Below, piece by piece: positions 27,201 to 34,822 of a stretch of 64,000 nucleotides of DNA (position 1 is the stretch's first letter; each line of letters begins with the position of its first letter). Position numbers and translations under genes: made by a program. The notes beneath the pieces are model-generated. The model worked only from the letters and a program-made list of their open reading frames with translations. It made no database searches and was not told the DNA's origin. The stretch is from CAWUKT01 sp964352215 (GTDB lineage: Bacteria; Bacteroidota; Bacteroidia; J057; JADKCL01). The DNA lies in assembly GCA_964352215.1 (NCBI GenBank), contig CAYGRE010000012.1:19545-83544 (forward strand), given 5' to 3'.

Positions 27201-27751
27201 ATGATATAGGCGATGAGGATGATCCATTTCAAGTTGTCCGGTTCATCTGCCCTCGCTTCCCACTTAAAGATCAGCCAAATGACGATCGCGGTAAAGAATG
27301 AGGAAAGGGCATAAACTTCTGCTTCTACTGAGTTGAACCAAACCGAATCGGCAAAGGTCGCAGTCAGAGCCGCAACAGCACCGGCACCCATGATGGCCAG
27401 TAGATTGGGGAGCTTCATCTTTTCAGCACCGGGAGCAACCAGTTTGCGGGCCAGGTGTGTAACCGCCCAGAAAGTAAACAGCGCTACAAATGCACCTGAA
27501 ACCGTACTGAGCATATTGACCCAGAAGGCGACAGATTCAACATTGCCAAATGAGAACAAGGCAAAAAAGCGCCCCAGAATAAGAAAGAAAGGCGCTCCCG
27601 GGGGGTGGGGCACCTGTAATTCGTTGGAGCAGGCGATGAATTCACCACAATCCCAGAAGGAGGCTGTGGGCGCCATGGTCAAAAAGTAGACCAAAAAGGC
27701 GAACAGGAAGATCGCCCAGCCAACGATGTTGTTTACTAATTTGTAGTTCAT
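24275..27751 (-). CDS. DUF2723 polytopic protein, GT-C-like, with periplasmic C-terminal helical region
   Basis: A 1158-residue inner-membrane protein. It starts with the DUF2723 signature: a first membrane segment, then FWDCGEFIACSNELQVPHPP, whose Asp/Glu sit where GT-C glycosyltransferases keep their catalytic acid. About ten further membrane segments span residues 70-350 and 590-700. The part after residue 700 is soluble (NGDNDTFPLWYIQEVENVRSDVRVV wording, split here) and ends in a helical, TPR-like stretch. Family members are treated as protein-O-mannosyltransferase-like; the donor and acceptor here are unknown. It ends at a strong terminator. pdhA lies 88 bp upstream on the same strand. 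Confidence 0.85.
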   Translation of the reverse strand: MNYKLVNNIVGWAIFLFAFLVYFLTMAPTASFWDCGEFIACSNELQVPHPPGAPFFLILGRFFALFSFGNVESVAFWVNMLSTVSGAFVALFTFWAVTHLARKLVAPGAEKMKLPNLLAIMGAGAVAALTATFADSVWFNSVEAEVYALSSFFTAIVIWLIFKWEARADEPDNLKWIILIAYIMGLSIGVHLLNLLTVPALAFVYYFKKFKPNLVGMAVTFGISVFILGFIQYGIIQTSVEIAWGFEKFFTGYEEMDASLYNPSGMGLPQGTGIIVFLVLFLGLLIGGVFITHKDKIWARFFKNGYKNLRVIVNLCCWSLLVIIMGYSSYSMIVIRANADTPINENDPSSVASMISYLKREQYGDRPLFFGPRYNKQQMNPRTMGKDWNVERERENFVNLSGGWTLPRGNYLLADGKSLNVSDRGEAVGFKVPSTPEGEMYETELKDGRTIAIDPKTNTVERTTDRYVWSGYKQDVVWLKGKSFFPRMYSPSHYDKGQFGYKNYISVTNRRNPNDPYDDKVTFGDDMGYFFDYQVRHMYLRYFMWNFSGRAGDIQDMGWEDGLLSRNDFPAELSQHQGRNHYYSIPLLLGLLGMVFLFIKDWKDGTSILLLFFFTGLAIVLYLNQTPQQPRERDYSYAGSFQTFAFWVGLAVIAIYDFLGGSGSNDKRKGAKGGAQPAGSGSFSLVTAGLAVVIGLSAPILMGTQNWDDHARNTRRVAPESAYNLLQSCQRNGILFTNGDNDTFPLWYIQEVENVRSDVRVVNLSLLNTDWYINQMKKQQNESPPLPISSPAASYLGDRGSTRPRKPGQPWTLPVDKTAVLANGTVPEEYAPYVQSEMSWPVRVRGGGESTYLLKQDWVILDIMTTNAAAGWPRPIYFSSTIPPSSYIGLESFFHVEGLANRVIPVDLSKLPRDRFYASTDPYSRGGQKGRLNVARSYELLKDTFKFGNLNDDDLYLDDHIRRTIVGNLSTMMFRCANAFVDMAEFETRKIAGTKALIATDSTLADSLGAEIVVYEANQKLFQDRAAEMLLMVEERISDNARGNDVVYPMFAAGLWQRLANEEKTAEYYERVIAKAEAWMDYFQKNQKKLPDHDRIMNGLPYIVTEAQKLSNKDIAIRAAQLAFLDTGNQQYDIMAKQMKSGLETPQPGQPIIQGGQP

Positions 27752-27839
27752 AACCTCAGATTTGTTCCCGGATGCCCTGTGGCACTCCTAACATTAGACC
27801 TCTAGCAAGACATTGATCTTAAACGAGGACGGGAAAGAA

Positions 27840-28862
27840 TTATTGTTGAATGAACGGATAATTCGGTGTGATATATACGTCTTCATATAACTCTTCAGGA
27901 GCTGGATAGGGGGAATTTTCAGCAAATACCACACTTTCAGCAACGAGAGCCTTGATCCTTGTATCGATCTCTTTCATCTCTTCCTCAGTAGCAATGGCGT
28001 GCTTTTTGAGGTAAGCTTTCAGGTCAATGATCGGATCTTCTTTTTTGTATTGTTCCAGCTCTTCCTTGGTACGGTACTTGGCCGGGTCAGACATGGAGTG
28101 TCCTTTGTAGCGGTAGGTTTTAATCTCAAGGAAAACGGGTCCATGACCGGGGGTACGTACCAAATCTGCAGCCTTCTTCGCGTTCTCGTACATTTCGAAA
28201 ACACTCATGCCGTCAACCTGCCAGGCTGGCATTTCATAAGCGCAGGCCAGTTTGTAGAGTTCGGTGACATTCGAAGTACGCTCTACGGAGGTACCCATGG
28301 CGTATTCATTGTTCTCTACCATATAGAGAACCGGAAGCCTCCAGGTCATGGCCAGGTTGAAGGCCTCGTGGAAAGCACCCTGGCGAATGGCGCCATCACC
28401 GAAAATACAGACACAAATTTTGTCTTCTTTGCGGTACTTGTTGGCGAATGCGACTCCGGCACCCAGGGGGATTTGCCCCCCGACAATACCGTGTCCACCC
28501 AGCATATTGTGCTCTTTGGAGAACATGTGCATCGATCCACCTTTGCCCTTGGAGCAGCCAGTGGCTTTACCGTACATTTCAGCCATTACCTGGTTGGCAG
28601 AGATGCCCCTGGTAAGTGCAAGACCGTGGTCACGGTAAGCTGTGATGACCTGATCGTCCTTGCGGATGGCTGCTTCAAGTCCGGATGAAACTGCTTCCTG
28701 ACCTATATAGAGATGGCAAAAGCCTTTGATCTTTTGCTGCATGTACATTTGGCTGGATTTCTCCTCGAATCTCCTTTGCAACAGCATCTCCTCGTACCAG
28801 TGCATCAACAATTCCTCGCTGTAAGGCTGCTTTTCTTTCGTTTCAGTCTTAGATTTTGCCAT
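27840..28862 (-). CDS. pdhA: Pyruvate dehydrogenase E1 component, alpha subunit
   Basis: A 340-residue alpha subunit of the thiamine-diphosphate-dependent 2-oxo-acid dehydrogenase E1 heterotetramer. The cofactor motif GDGAIRQG...NN is present (GDG at 155-157, closing NN at 184-185). SKGKGGSMHMFS and the phosphorylation-loop region YRYKGHSMSDPAKYRTKEE are typical of PdhA rather than branched-chain E1. E1 beta and E2 genes are not adjacent, so the complex is encoded at separate loci, which is common in Bacteroidota. Confidence 0.93.
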   Translation of the reverse strand: MAKSKTETKEKQPYSEELLMHWYEEMLLQRRFEEKSSQMYMQQKIKGFCHLYIGQEAVSSGLEAAIRKDDQVITAYRDHGLALTRGISANQVMAEMYGKATGCSKGKGGSMHMFSKEHNMLGGHGIVGGQIPLGAGVAFANKYRKEDKICVCIFGDGAIRQGAFHEAFNLAMTWRLPVLYMVENNEYAMGTSVERTSNVTELYKLACAYEMPAWQVDGMSVFEMYENAKKAADLVRTPGHGPVFLEIKTYRYKGHSMSDPAKYRTKEELEQYKKEDPIIDLKAYLKKHAIATEEEMKEIDTRIKALVAESVVFAENSPYPAPEELYEDVYITPNYPFIQQ

Positions 28863-29040
28863 TTAACCAGATTATATGACGGATTTACCCATTAGAGAAC
28901 CGGCAAATTAATCAAAAATCTTAAAACTAACCTAGCTGAAGGCCAATGCTTTTTAATTCAACTTTTCAGGGGGAAATGAAAATCTGGCGGTTCTGGATTT
29001 GGGGCCTAGAAGTCAGCTGGGATGTATTCGAGAGCTTCCC

Positions 29041-29412
29041 CTATTTCAAAAGTGTAGCCATCCATTGACCCAGCCAGATTCCACCCAGGCAGATCACAAC
29101 CGATAAACCGATATAAAGAATGGCAAGGCCCGTCTTTTCGTCCTGAAAGAGGTTCAGGGATTCATGGCTAAAGGTCGAAAAGGTGCTGAAGCCGCCGCAA
29201 AACCCGGTCATTACCCCCAATTGTACGGTGCGTGACATTTCGAAACGTTGGAGGAGCAAGCCGGCAAAAAATCCGAGGACGATACAGGCGAGTAAATTGG
29301 CAGCCAGGGTTCCAATCGGAAATCCATTTTCAGAAAACCCTAACCAGCGGCCAAGGCCAAACCTGGCCAGGCTCCCCAAGCCTCCACCGATGAATATGGC
29401 GATCAGATCCAT
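29041..29412 (-). CDS. crcB: Fluoride ion channel CrcB/Fluc
   Basis: A 123-residue, four-helix Fluc-type fluoride exporter. Conserved features: GGGLGSLARFGLGR at the N-terminus, GTLAANLLACIVLGFFAG with the family Asn, and GFCGGFSTFSTFSHE carrying the Phe box and Ser/Thr track. It acts as a dual-topology dimer in the inner membrane. Its start codon overlaps the stop of the upstream gene as TGATG, placing it third in an operon with gpmI. No fluoride riboswitch was recognised upstream. Confidence 0.93.
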   Translation of the reverse strand: MDLIAIFIGGGLGSLARFGLGRWLGFSENGFPIGTLAANLLACIVLGFFAGLLLQRFEMSRTVQLGVMTGFCGGFSTFSTFSHESLNLFQDEKTGLAILYIGLSVVICLGGIWLGQWMATLLK

Positions 29413-30071
29413 CAGTCGGTCAGTCGGCCTTTGATGAGCGTATGTACACCGTCTTGTGCCACCGGGTCAGTCTCTGTTTCGATCTTGTGCTTTTCATAAC
29501 GGCCTTCTTCGTCGAACCAGACTTCTATGGTGACCTTCAGGTAATAGAGCATATTGTCTTTGAGAATCCGGGATTGGGCATAACGGAGCTTTCCTGAGGG
29601 GTCCAATTTGAATTCCTGGCCTTGGAGAGGGGTATCGTTTACATTGTCACTTTTGATCAACGCGGTGAATCCACTTTTACCTTCGCTGATGTCGAAATAG
29701 TCAACAATGTAGCGGTTGGAAGCATCGTATTCGAAGAGAAAATCAAACTCTTCTGTGCCCGGATTGCTGCGAAGGTCCCCGTCTACGGAGACAAAAACTC
29801 CGGTCCGGCAATCCAGGCGGTAGCTTTTGGTCTGAGGGCTGTCCGGTGAATCTCCTCCCAGGTCATACACTGACTTTTCCCAAATCTTACCTTCCTGGCA
29901 ACTGTTTCCCAATTGTTCCCAGAAGAGCTGCTCGTACTTGGTTGCAGACTGGGCCTGGACTATGGTCGGCACGAAAATCAGCACCAGAGAAAGCACCAGG
30001 AACACGCTGCGAAAGCCTTTCTTAAGTCGGTTTCGGGAAAATCGGAAAATAGTCAACGGGGAATATTTCAT
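29412..30071 (-). CDS. Exported hypothetical protein
   Basis: A 219-residue protein with an N-terminal basic region and a signal peptide (about 20-41, ending IVQAQ). The mature part is beta-rich (RLDCRTGVFVSVDGDLRSN, FDLLFEYDASN-like wording) and contains two Cys residues likely to form a disulfide. No family was recognised. Translation is coupled on both sides: its start overlaps the gpmI stop as ATGA, and its stop overlaps crcB as TGATG. Confidence 0.75.
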   Translation of the reverse strand: MKYSPLTIFRFSRNRLKKGFRSVFLVLSLVLIFVPTIVQAQSATKYEQLFWEQLGNSCQEGKIWEKSVYDLGGDSPDSPQTKSYRLDCRTGVFVSVDGDLRSNPGTEEFDFLFEYDASNRYIVDYFDISEGKSGFTALIKSDNVNDTPLQGQEFKLDPSGKLRYAQSRILKDNMLYYLKVTIEVWFDEEGRYEKHKIETETDPVAQDGVHTLIKGRLTD

Positions 30072-31597
30072 GAAATCAGAACATTACCGGTCATAGCCGC
30101 CGGGATTTCTATGCCCATCAGGTCCAGGATGGTAGGGGCAAGATCTCCGAGCTTCCCTGATTTTAACTGCCAATCCCGTTTTTCGTTCGAATGCAGGATC
30201 AGTGGCACCAGGGAGGTGGTATGGGCGGTATGGGCCGAGCCATCAGGATTCCTCAGCTTATCTGCATTGCCGTGGTCAGCGGTGACCAGCACCGTATAGC
30301 CATTTTCCAGGGCTGCTTCGACTACTTGTCGGGTGCATGCATCAACGGTTTCGCAGGCTTTGACCGCGGCTTCCCATACGCCGGTATGTCCGACCATGTC
30401 GGGGTTGGCAAAGTTCAGGCAGACGAAGTCGGCATCTCCTTTTTGCAACTCGGGGATGATCTTGTCCCTGATCTCATACGCGCTCATCTCTGGTTGGAGG
30501 TCGTAGGTAGCGACTTTGGGAGAGGGGCACATGATGCGGGATTCTCCGGGAAAAGGCTCTTCGCGGCCTCCATTGAAGAAGAAGGTCACGTGGGGGTATT
30601 TCTCTGTTTCCGCAATGCGAATCTGTTGTTTTCCGGCCAGGCTCAGTACTTCTCCCAAACCCTCAGAAATGTCTGCTTTGTCAAACAGTACTTCTACCCG
30701 CTCAAAAGTGTCGTCGTACCGGGTCATGGTGAAGTAGGCCAGGTTCATGCGCTGGGTGCCTTCTTCCGGAAAATTCTTTTGGGTGAGCATGGTGGTGAGC
30801 TGACGTCCCCGGTCGGTGCGGAAATTGTAAAATAGAACCGCGTCTCCTTCCTGAATGATTCCGACAGGCTTTCCATTTTCGACGATCACCCTGGGCTCGA
30901 TGAATTCATCGGTAATGCCGGCATCGTAAGAAGCCTGAATGGCTGCTTCGGCAGATTCGAATGCGTCTCCCTCTCCCTTGGTGAGCAAGCGGTATGACTT
31001 GGCGATCCGGTCCCATTTCTGGTTCCTGTCCATGCTGTAATAGCGGCCGATCACAGATGCGATCTTGCCAATCCCGACTTCAGTTGCGTAGGCCTCCACC
31101 TGGCGAACATATTCCAGGCCACCATTGGGGTCGGTGTCCCGGCCATCGGTGAAAACATGAATGTAAACCGGAGGAAGGTTTTCGTGTTGGGACAGGGCCT
31201 TCAGGATACCCTGAAGATGGAGAATATGTGAATGCACGCCTCCGTCGCTGAGCAAACCCAGTAAGTGAATGGGTTTTTGCTTTGCCTTGGCGTATCCGAC
31301 CAATTGGCGAAAGTTGGTATTGGCGCCGAAACTGCCATCGGTCAGGGCCTTGGAAATCCGCACCAACTCCTGGTAGACTATCCGGCCGGCACCGATGTTC
31401 ATGTGGCCGACTTCGGAGTTGCCCATCTGCCCGGCGGGCAGCCCGACCGCTTCTTCAGAAGCCTCCAGGGTGGAATGGGGGCGCGATAAAAGTGACTGGT
31501 CGTAAAAGGGTGTATTGGCGGCATCAATCGCAGAAACAGTGGGATCCACAGGGATTCCCCAACCGTCCATGATGATGAGAATTACTTTTCTGCTCAT
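30068..31597 (-). CDS. gpmI: 2,3-bisphosphoglycerate-independent phosphoglycerate mutase
   Basis: A 509-residue iPGM of the alkaline-phosphatase superfamily, interconverting 3- and 2-phosphoglycerate in glycolysis. Metal-binding Asp11 is in IIMDGWG and the phosphorylated Ser61 is in GNSEVGH. The phosphatase-like core returns at the C-terminus with TADHGNADK and AHTTSLVPLI. The inserted phosphotransferase domain carries VFTDGRDTDPNGG and GRYYSMDRN. Length is standard. It heads a tightly overlapping operon with an exported protein and crcB. Confidence 0.97.
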   Translation of the reverse strand: MSRKVILIIMDGWGIPVDPTVSAIDAANTPFYDQSLLSRPHSTLEASEEAVGLPAGQMGNSEVGHMNIGAGRIVYQELVRISKALTDGSFGANTNFRQLVGYAKAKQKPIHLLGLLSDGGVHSHILHLQGILKALSQHENLPPVYIHVFTDGRDTDPNGGLEYVRQVEAYATEVGIGKIASVIGRYYSMDRNQKWDRIAKSYRLLTKGEGDAFESAEAAIQASYDAGITDEFIEPRVIVENGKPVGIIQEGDAVLFYNFRTDRGRQLTTMLTQKNFPEEGTQRMNLAYFTMTRYDDTFERVEVLFDKADISEGLGEVLSLAGKQQIRIAETEKYPHVTFFFNGGREEPFPGESRIMCPSPKVATYDLQPEMSAYEIRDKIIPELQKGDADFVCLNFANPDMVGHTGVWEAAVKACETVDACTRQVVEAALENGYTVLVTADHGNADKLRNPDGSAHTAHTTSLVPLILHSNEKRDWQLKSGKLGDLAPTILDLMGIEIPAAMTGNVLIS

Positions 31598-31640
31598 GGC
31601 TGCAAAGGTAATCGAATTTAGATCATTTTACCCGCCCAGG

Positions 31641-31657
31641 TTGACATAGGCTGTCAA
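31641..31657. promoter_or_regulatory. Palindrome upstream of the HhH gene
   Basis: TTGACA-tagg c-TGTCAA forms a perfect 6-bp inverted repeat with a 5-nt centre, 118 bases before the HhH start and 44 bases before gpmI. It could be an operator for either divergent gene. The TTGACA half and a downstream TATTTATA could also serve as a promoter. Confidence 0.35.
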
Positions 31658-31774
31658 GGTCGGGCCGTATATTTATATAGAAGGATGGGGGAAAAGAGAC
31701 CTCGAAAGTCGCCCCCTAAACCTTTGTCGTTCATTGAAACAAGCTCAATTAACCAAAACTAAACCATCAATTTT

Positions 31775-32563
31775 ATGGGACAATTTTCAATCAGAGGCGT
31801 GGAGCCTTGGATCCTCAAGCGTATCATGACAAATCTGAACCGTTTTGAAACCGTTACGGAACTTTCCAAAGCGGTGCGGGACAATCCCTCAAATGGATCT
31901 GGATATGACATTGGGGAAAAGGTTGCTCAACGTATTCTTGACCGCCGTTCTGAATTGCCCTGTGATCAGTTTACCAGCATCGGTCAGTTGAAAGCGGTTG
32001 CCGGTCTGGGAGATGACAAATTTCAGGACCTGGTGTATACTTTCGGAAATCCTGCAGCGGAACTTTTCCGCGCCGAGATGTACGACCGCATCATCGGCTA
32101 CAATTGGAACCTGGCCTTTCACCGGGTGCAATTTGAGGACCAGGATGAATTCCTGGCGCTGGTGGATGACATGGCCGGTTTCCGGGAGTGGATGGTGTAC
32201 ACGGTAGCTGAGTTGGCTGAAAAGCGGACCGGCAACTGTGAGCTGTTCGAAAGGATCACCGCTCAGATCGCTTCTTCCTGCATTCAGGAGTATACCAATG
32301 GTGATGTGGCCGCCTATGCTTTTGCTTTGTGGTTTTACCGCTTCGATCAGGACAACTGGTTCACTTTTGAGGCGGTACGCCAAGTAGCTGCCGATTACCT
32401 GGACTATTTCACCAATCCTATGGAGCGCACGGAATTGCGGATGTTTTACGGATTCCAGAATCAGGGCCTCTTGGCCCAGCCCGTCACCATCACCGGCTTG
32501 CCCGTGGTTGTGAACTATGCGGAAAAGGCAATTACGATCTGGTCAGCGGAGCTGATCGACTAA
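31775..32563 (+). CDS. Helix-hairpin-helix domain protein of unknown function
   Basis: A 262-residue soluble protein. Residues about 47-90 match a ComEA/Tex-like helix-hairpin-helix arrangement: KVAQRILDRRSELPCDQFTS then IGQLKAVAGLGDDKFQDLV. This normally binds DNA non-specifically, but related repeats occur in secreted Bacteroidota proteins. The remaining 170 residues are helical and aromatic-rich (ALWFYRFDQDNWFTFEAVRQ) with no recognised family. It has no signal peptide. It is a single-gene unit between gpmI and the histidine kinase. Confidence 0.75.
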   Translation: MGQFSIRGVEPWILKRIMTNLNRFETVTELSKAVRDNPSNGSGYDIGEKVAQRILDRRSELPCDQFTSIGQLKAVAGLGDDKFQDLVYTFGNPAAELFRAEMYDRIIGYNWNLAFHRVQFEDQDEFLALVDDMAGFREWMVYTVAELAEKRTGNCELFERITAQIASSCIQEYTNGDVAAYAFALWFYRFDQDNWFTFEAVRQVAADYLDYFTNPMERTELRMFYGFQNQGLLAQPVTITGLPVVVNYAEKAITIWSAELID

Positions 32564-32640
32564 TTCTGCAACCAGAGAATTAACTCTGCAACCAGAGAAT
32601 CATTCCTGGTATCAGTGAATTAATTCTGTAGTCATGAAAT
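32561..32640. repeat. 20-bp degenerate tandem repeat, four units
   Basis: Units start at 32561, 32581, 32601 and 32621. The first two are nearly identical (TAATTCTGCAACCAGAGAAT and TAACTCTGCAACCAGAGAAT); the third and fourth diverge but keep the frame and the GAAT/AAAT ending. The first TAA is the stop codon of the HhH gene. Confidence 0.8.
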
Positions 32641-32656
32641 CTAAATCCCGGGGTGA

Positions 32657-34099
32657 TCACTTGATCGCTTCGGGATCTTTTTTGGTACGGGGGATAGGTT
32701 GATCGCCTTCCTCAACCAGGTAAGGAGGGAAGGTGAGGACAAATCTGGACCAGGAACCGTGCTCACTTTCTGCCACGATCTGGCCTCCGATCCGGGCCAT
32801 TGCTTTTTGTGCGATGTACAGACCCAGACCACTTCCTTTGGATTTCTCCGTGCCTTTCGCAAACATTTTGAAAATATCCGAGATAGCTCTTGGGTGAATA
32901 CCTTGCCCCATATCTTCGACCAGGATATGCAAACCATCGGCATTCAGTTGTTCACTTATTTTGATCCGAGCCTTGGTCTGTTCATCCCGCTTGTACTGAA
33001 TTGCATTGGTGATAACCACCTCAAAAACTTTCTTCAGCATGAACTGATCTGCATCGATGATCCACTTCCTGCTCAGGACAATATTTAATTCAGGTGCATC
33101 GTAACCATGCTCTTCTTCGAGATCACGGGTATACTTGCCAAAAAGCGTATGCAGGCGTACCGGTCTTTTATCAATTTCCCGGTTGTTGACCTGTGAGACC
33201 TTGAGCAAATCCTGGAGCATAATGTCCATGCCACTGGCTGTCACTTCGATATTTTTTAGATAGGAATTGCGCTCCTCCTCTGAATCAGCGATTTGAACAA
33301 TATTGGCCAGCCCCAGGATTCTTACCAGAGGACGTCTGAGTGCATGGGAAGATTCATAGAGGAAAGTGTCTAATTCCTCGTTGGTCAATTGCAGGCTCTG
33401 GGTCCGCGTCTCGATCTTGGCTTCCAGCTCCCGGTTGACGGCCACGATTTCTTCATTCTTCCGCTGCAATTCGGTCTGCTGCTCTTTGACTTCCCAATGA
33501 ACCCGTTCCAGTTCTTCCAGAGCCCTGGCCTTGACGCGCTCATTTCCAATGATGGCTACAAACCCAAATACCAGGTATCCAGCCAGGGCGAGGAAGTTGA
33601 CCATTGGAATATGCTTCCGGTCAAATGCTCCGGGAAGAGAAATTTCAAAATAATAAAGCAGATAAAGTGCGGTGAGTAGCAAAATGGCCATAACCGACCA
33701 AAAGACTGCCGATCGGACATTGACCATCATCACAGCGGCCAGGGGAACGATCAGAATCCAGGTTGCGATCGTAGTTTCAATCCCGTAGGTGGTCAGGGTG
33801 AAAGCGGCAAAGAAGATGAAAGAGGAAGCGGCAAAGAAATTACCGGCCAGATCAGTATTCTTCTCTTTGTTCAGCAGGTAAATACAAACCAGCGCACTCA
33901 AAACACCATAAATGCAGATGATTACCCCGGCTGTGTGGGAGATGAGGAGGTACAGGACCAGATAGGCCAGGGACAGCAGGATGACCGTAATACAGGAAAA
34001 TACAATCAGCTTCCCTTTCCGGTGGCTGTCCAACTCTCCCTTCAATGCCTGAGGGACAAGTCGGTCTATGGAATTACGTAGAGAGCTTAAAATGCCCAT
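32657..34099 (-). CDS. Membrane-bound sensor histidine kinase
   Basis: A 480-residue kinase. Six hydrophobic segments occupy residues about 31-185, without a large periplasmic sensor loop. A coiled coil (about 186-240) follows, then a HisKA-like helix with FLYESSHALRRPLVRIL (phospho-acceptor His252). The ATPase domain has the N box NAIQYKRDEQ, the G1 region DMGQGIH, and the G2 box KGSGLGLYI. The SSHxLRxPL wording is typical of Bacteroidota hybrid-free kinases. No response regulator is adjacent, so it is an orphan here. It probably senses a membrane or cytoplasmic signal. Confidence 0.9.
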   Translation of the reverse strand: MGILSSLRNSIDRLVPQALKGELDSHRKGKLIVFSCITVILLSLAYLVLYLLISHTAGVIICIYGVLSALVCIYLLNKEKNTDLAGNFFAASSFIFFAAFTLTTYGIETTIATWILIVPLAAVMMVNVRSAVFWSVMAILLLTALYLLYYFEISLPGAFDRKHIPMVNFLALAGYLVFGFVAIIGNERVKARALEELERVHWEVKEQQTELQRKNEEIVAVNRELEAKIETRTQSLQLTNEELDTFLYESSHALRRPLVRILGLANIVQIADSEEERNSYLKNIEVTASGMDIMLQDLLKVSQVNNREIDKRPVRLHTLFGKYTRDLEEEHGYDAPELNIVLSRKWIIDADQFMLKKVFEVVITNAIQYKRDEQTKARIKISEQLNADGLHILVEDMGQGIHPRAISDIFKMFAKGTEKSKGSGLGLYIAQKAMARIGGQIVAESEHGSWSRFVLTFPPYLVEEGDQPIPRTKKDPEAIK

Positions 34100-34339
34100 T
34101 TAAGATTTTTCTTTACCCATCCAATTGGTCGCTCCTGTAATCGTTGATCGAAGGTACACGCCAAAGGCTTCTGTTTACGCTGAACCAATTTACAATCTAG
34201 TAAATTATTCTTCGAAATTCAGGCAAGATTATAGATGTTTTTGGAATGGTATTTGCGAGGTGTTTATTGGATTTCTCATTGTCGGAAATGGGAAAAAACT
34301 TTAACTTACAATCTTCAATTTATAGAAACGCATCGAACA

Positions 34340-34792
34340 ATGAATCTTATCAACAACACTCGCCGATCTTTTTTAATGCTTTTACTGGTATTTTCCATTG
34401 CAGCCGTTCAGGCTCAAAATGTCGAATTGACCGAAGTCGCTGGCGTCCATACCGTGAATATTGAAAAGGAAACTGCCCCCGATTTGGATTGGGGTGAAAC
34501 CAAGCTGGGATCTGCCGTACGTGCCAGGGTAGAATTTACCAATACGCTTGACAAACCGATCACTTTGGTTCGGGTTGTAGCCGAACCAGGATGTTATCCA
34601 GTCGGCAACCGCCTCGCATTGAAGGAAGTAAAGGTTGAACCCGGTAAAACGCAGGACTTCTTCGTTCTCGCGAAAGGGGACGAATTGGGAGACCACACCT
34701 ATAAGGTAGAACTGATCCTCGAGGATGAAAAAGGAAAGCGTTCCCGCATGAGTGTTTTCCAATTCCACGGTTCCGTCGTAGAAGGAGAATAA
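34340..34792 (+). CDS. Exported DUF1573-like Ig-fold protein
   Basis: A 150-residue exported protein. Its start is set at the ATG at 34340, which begins a clean signal peptide (MNLINNTRRSFLMLLLVFSI, AQ cleavage). The mature part reads as a single Ig-like domain resembling DUF1573: DWGETKLGSAVRARVEFTN, then LVRVVAEPGCYP and VEPGKTQDFFV. Such domains are common in Bacteroidota envelope proteins and generally mediate binding. Upstream codons give a non-signal extension. It converges on the helical gene to the right. Confidence 0.7.
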   Translation: MNLINNTRRSFLMLLLVFSIAAVQAQNVELTEVAGVHTVNIEKETAPDLDWGETKLGSAVRARVEFTNTLDKPITLVRVVAEPGCYPVGNRLALKEVKVEPGKTQDFFVLAKGDELGDHTYKVELILEDEKGKRSRMSVFQFHGSVVEGE

Positions 34793-34822
34793 TAATTTTC
34801 TATGCCTGTGTAGGCAGGGACC

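Noticed and set aside
28863..29040. Fluoride or other riboswitch near crcB
   Set aside because: This gap lies downstream of crcB, not upstream, and no conserved aptamer wording was seen.
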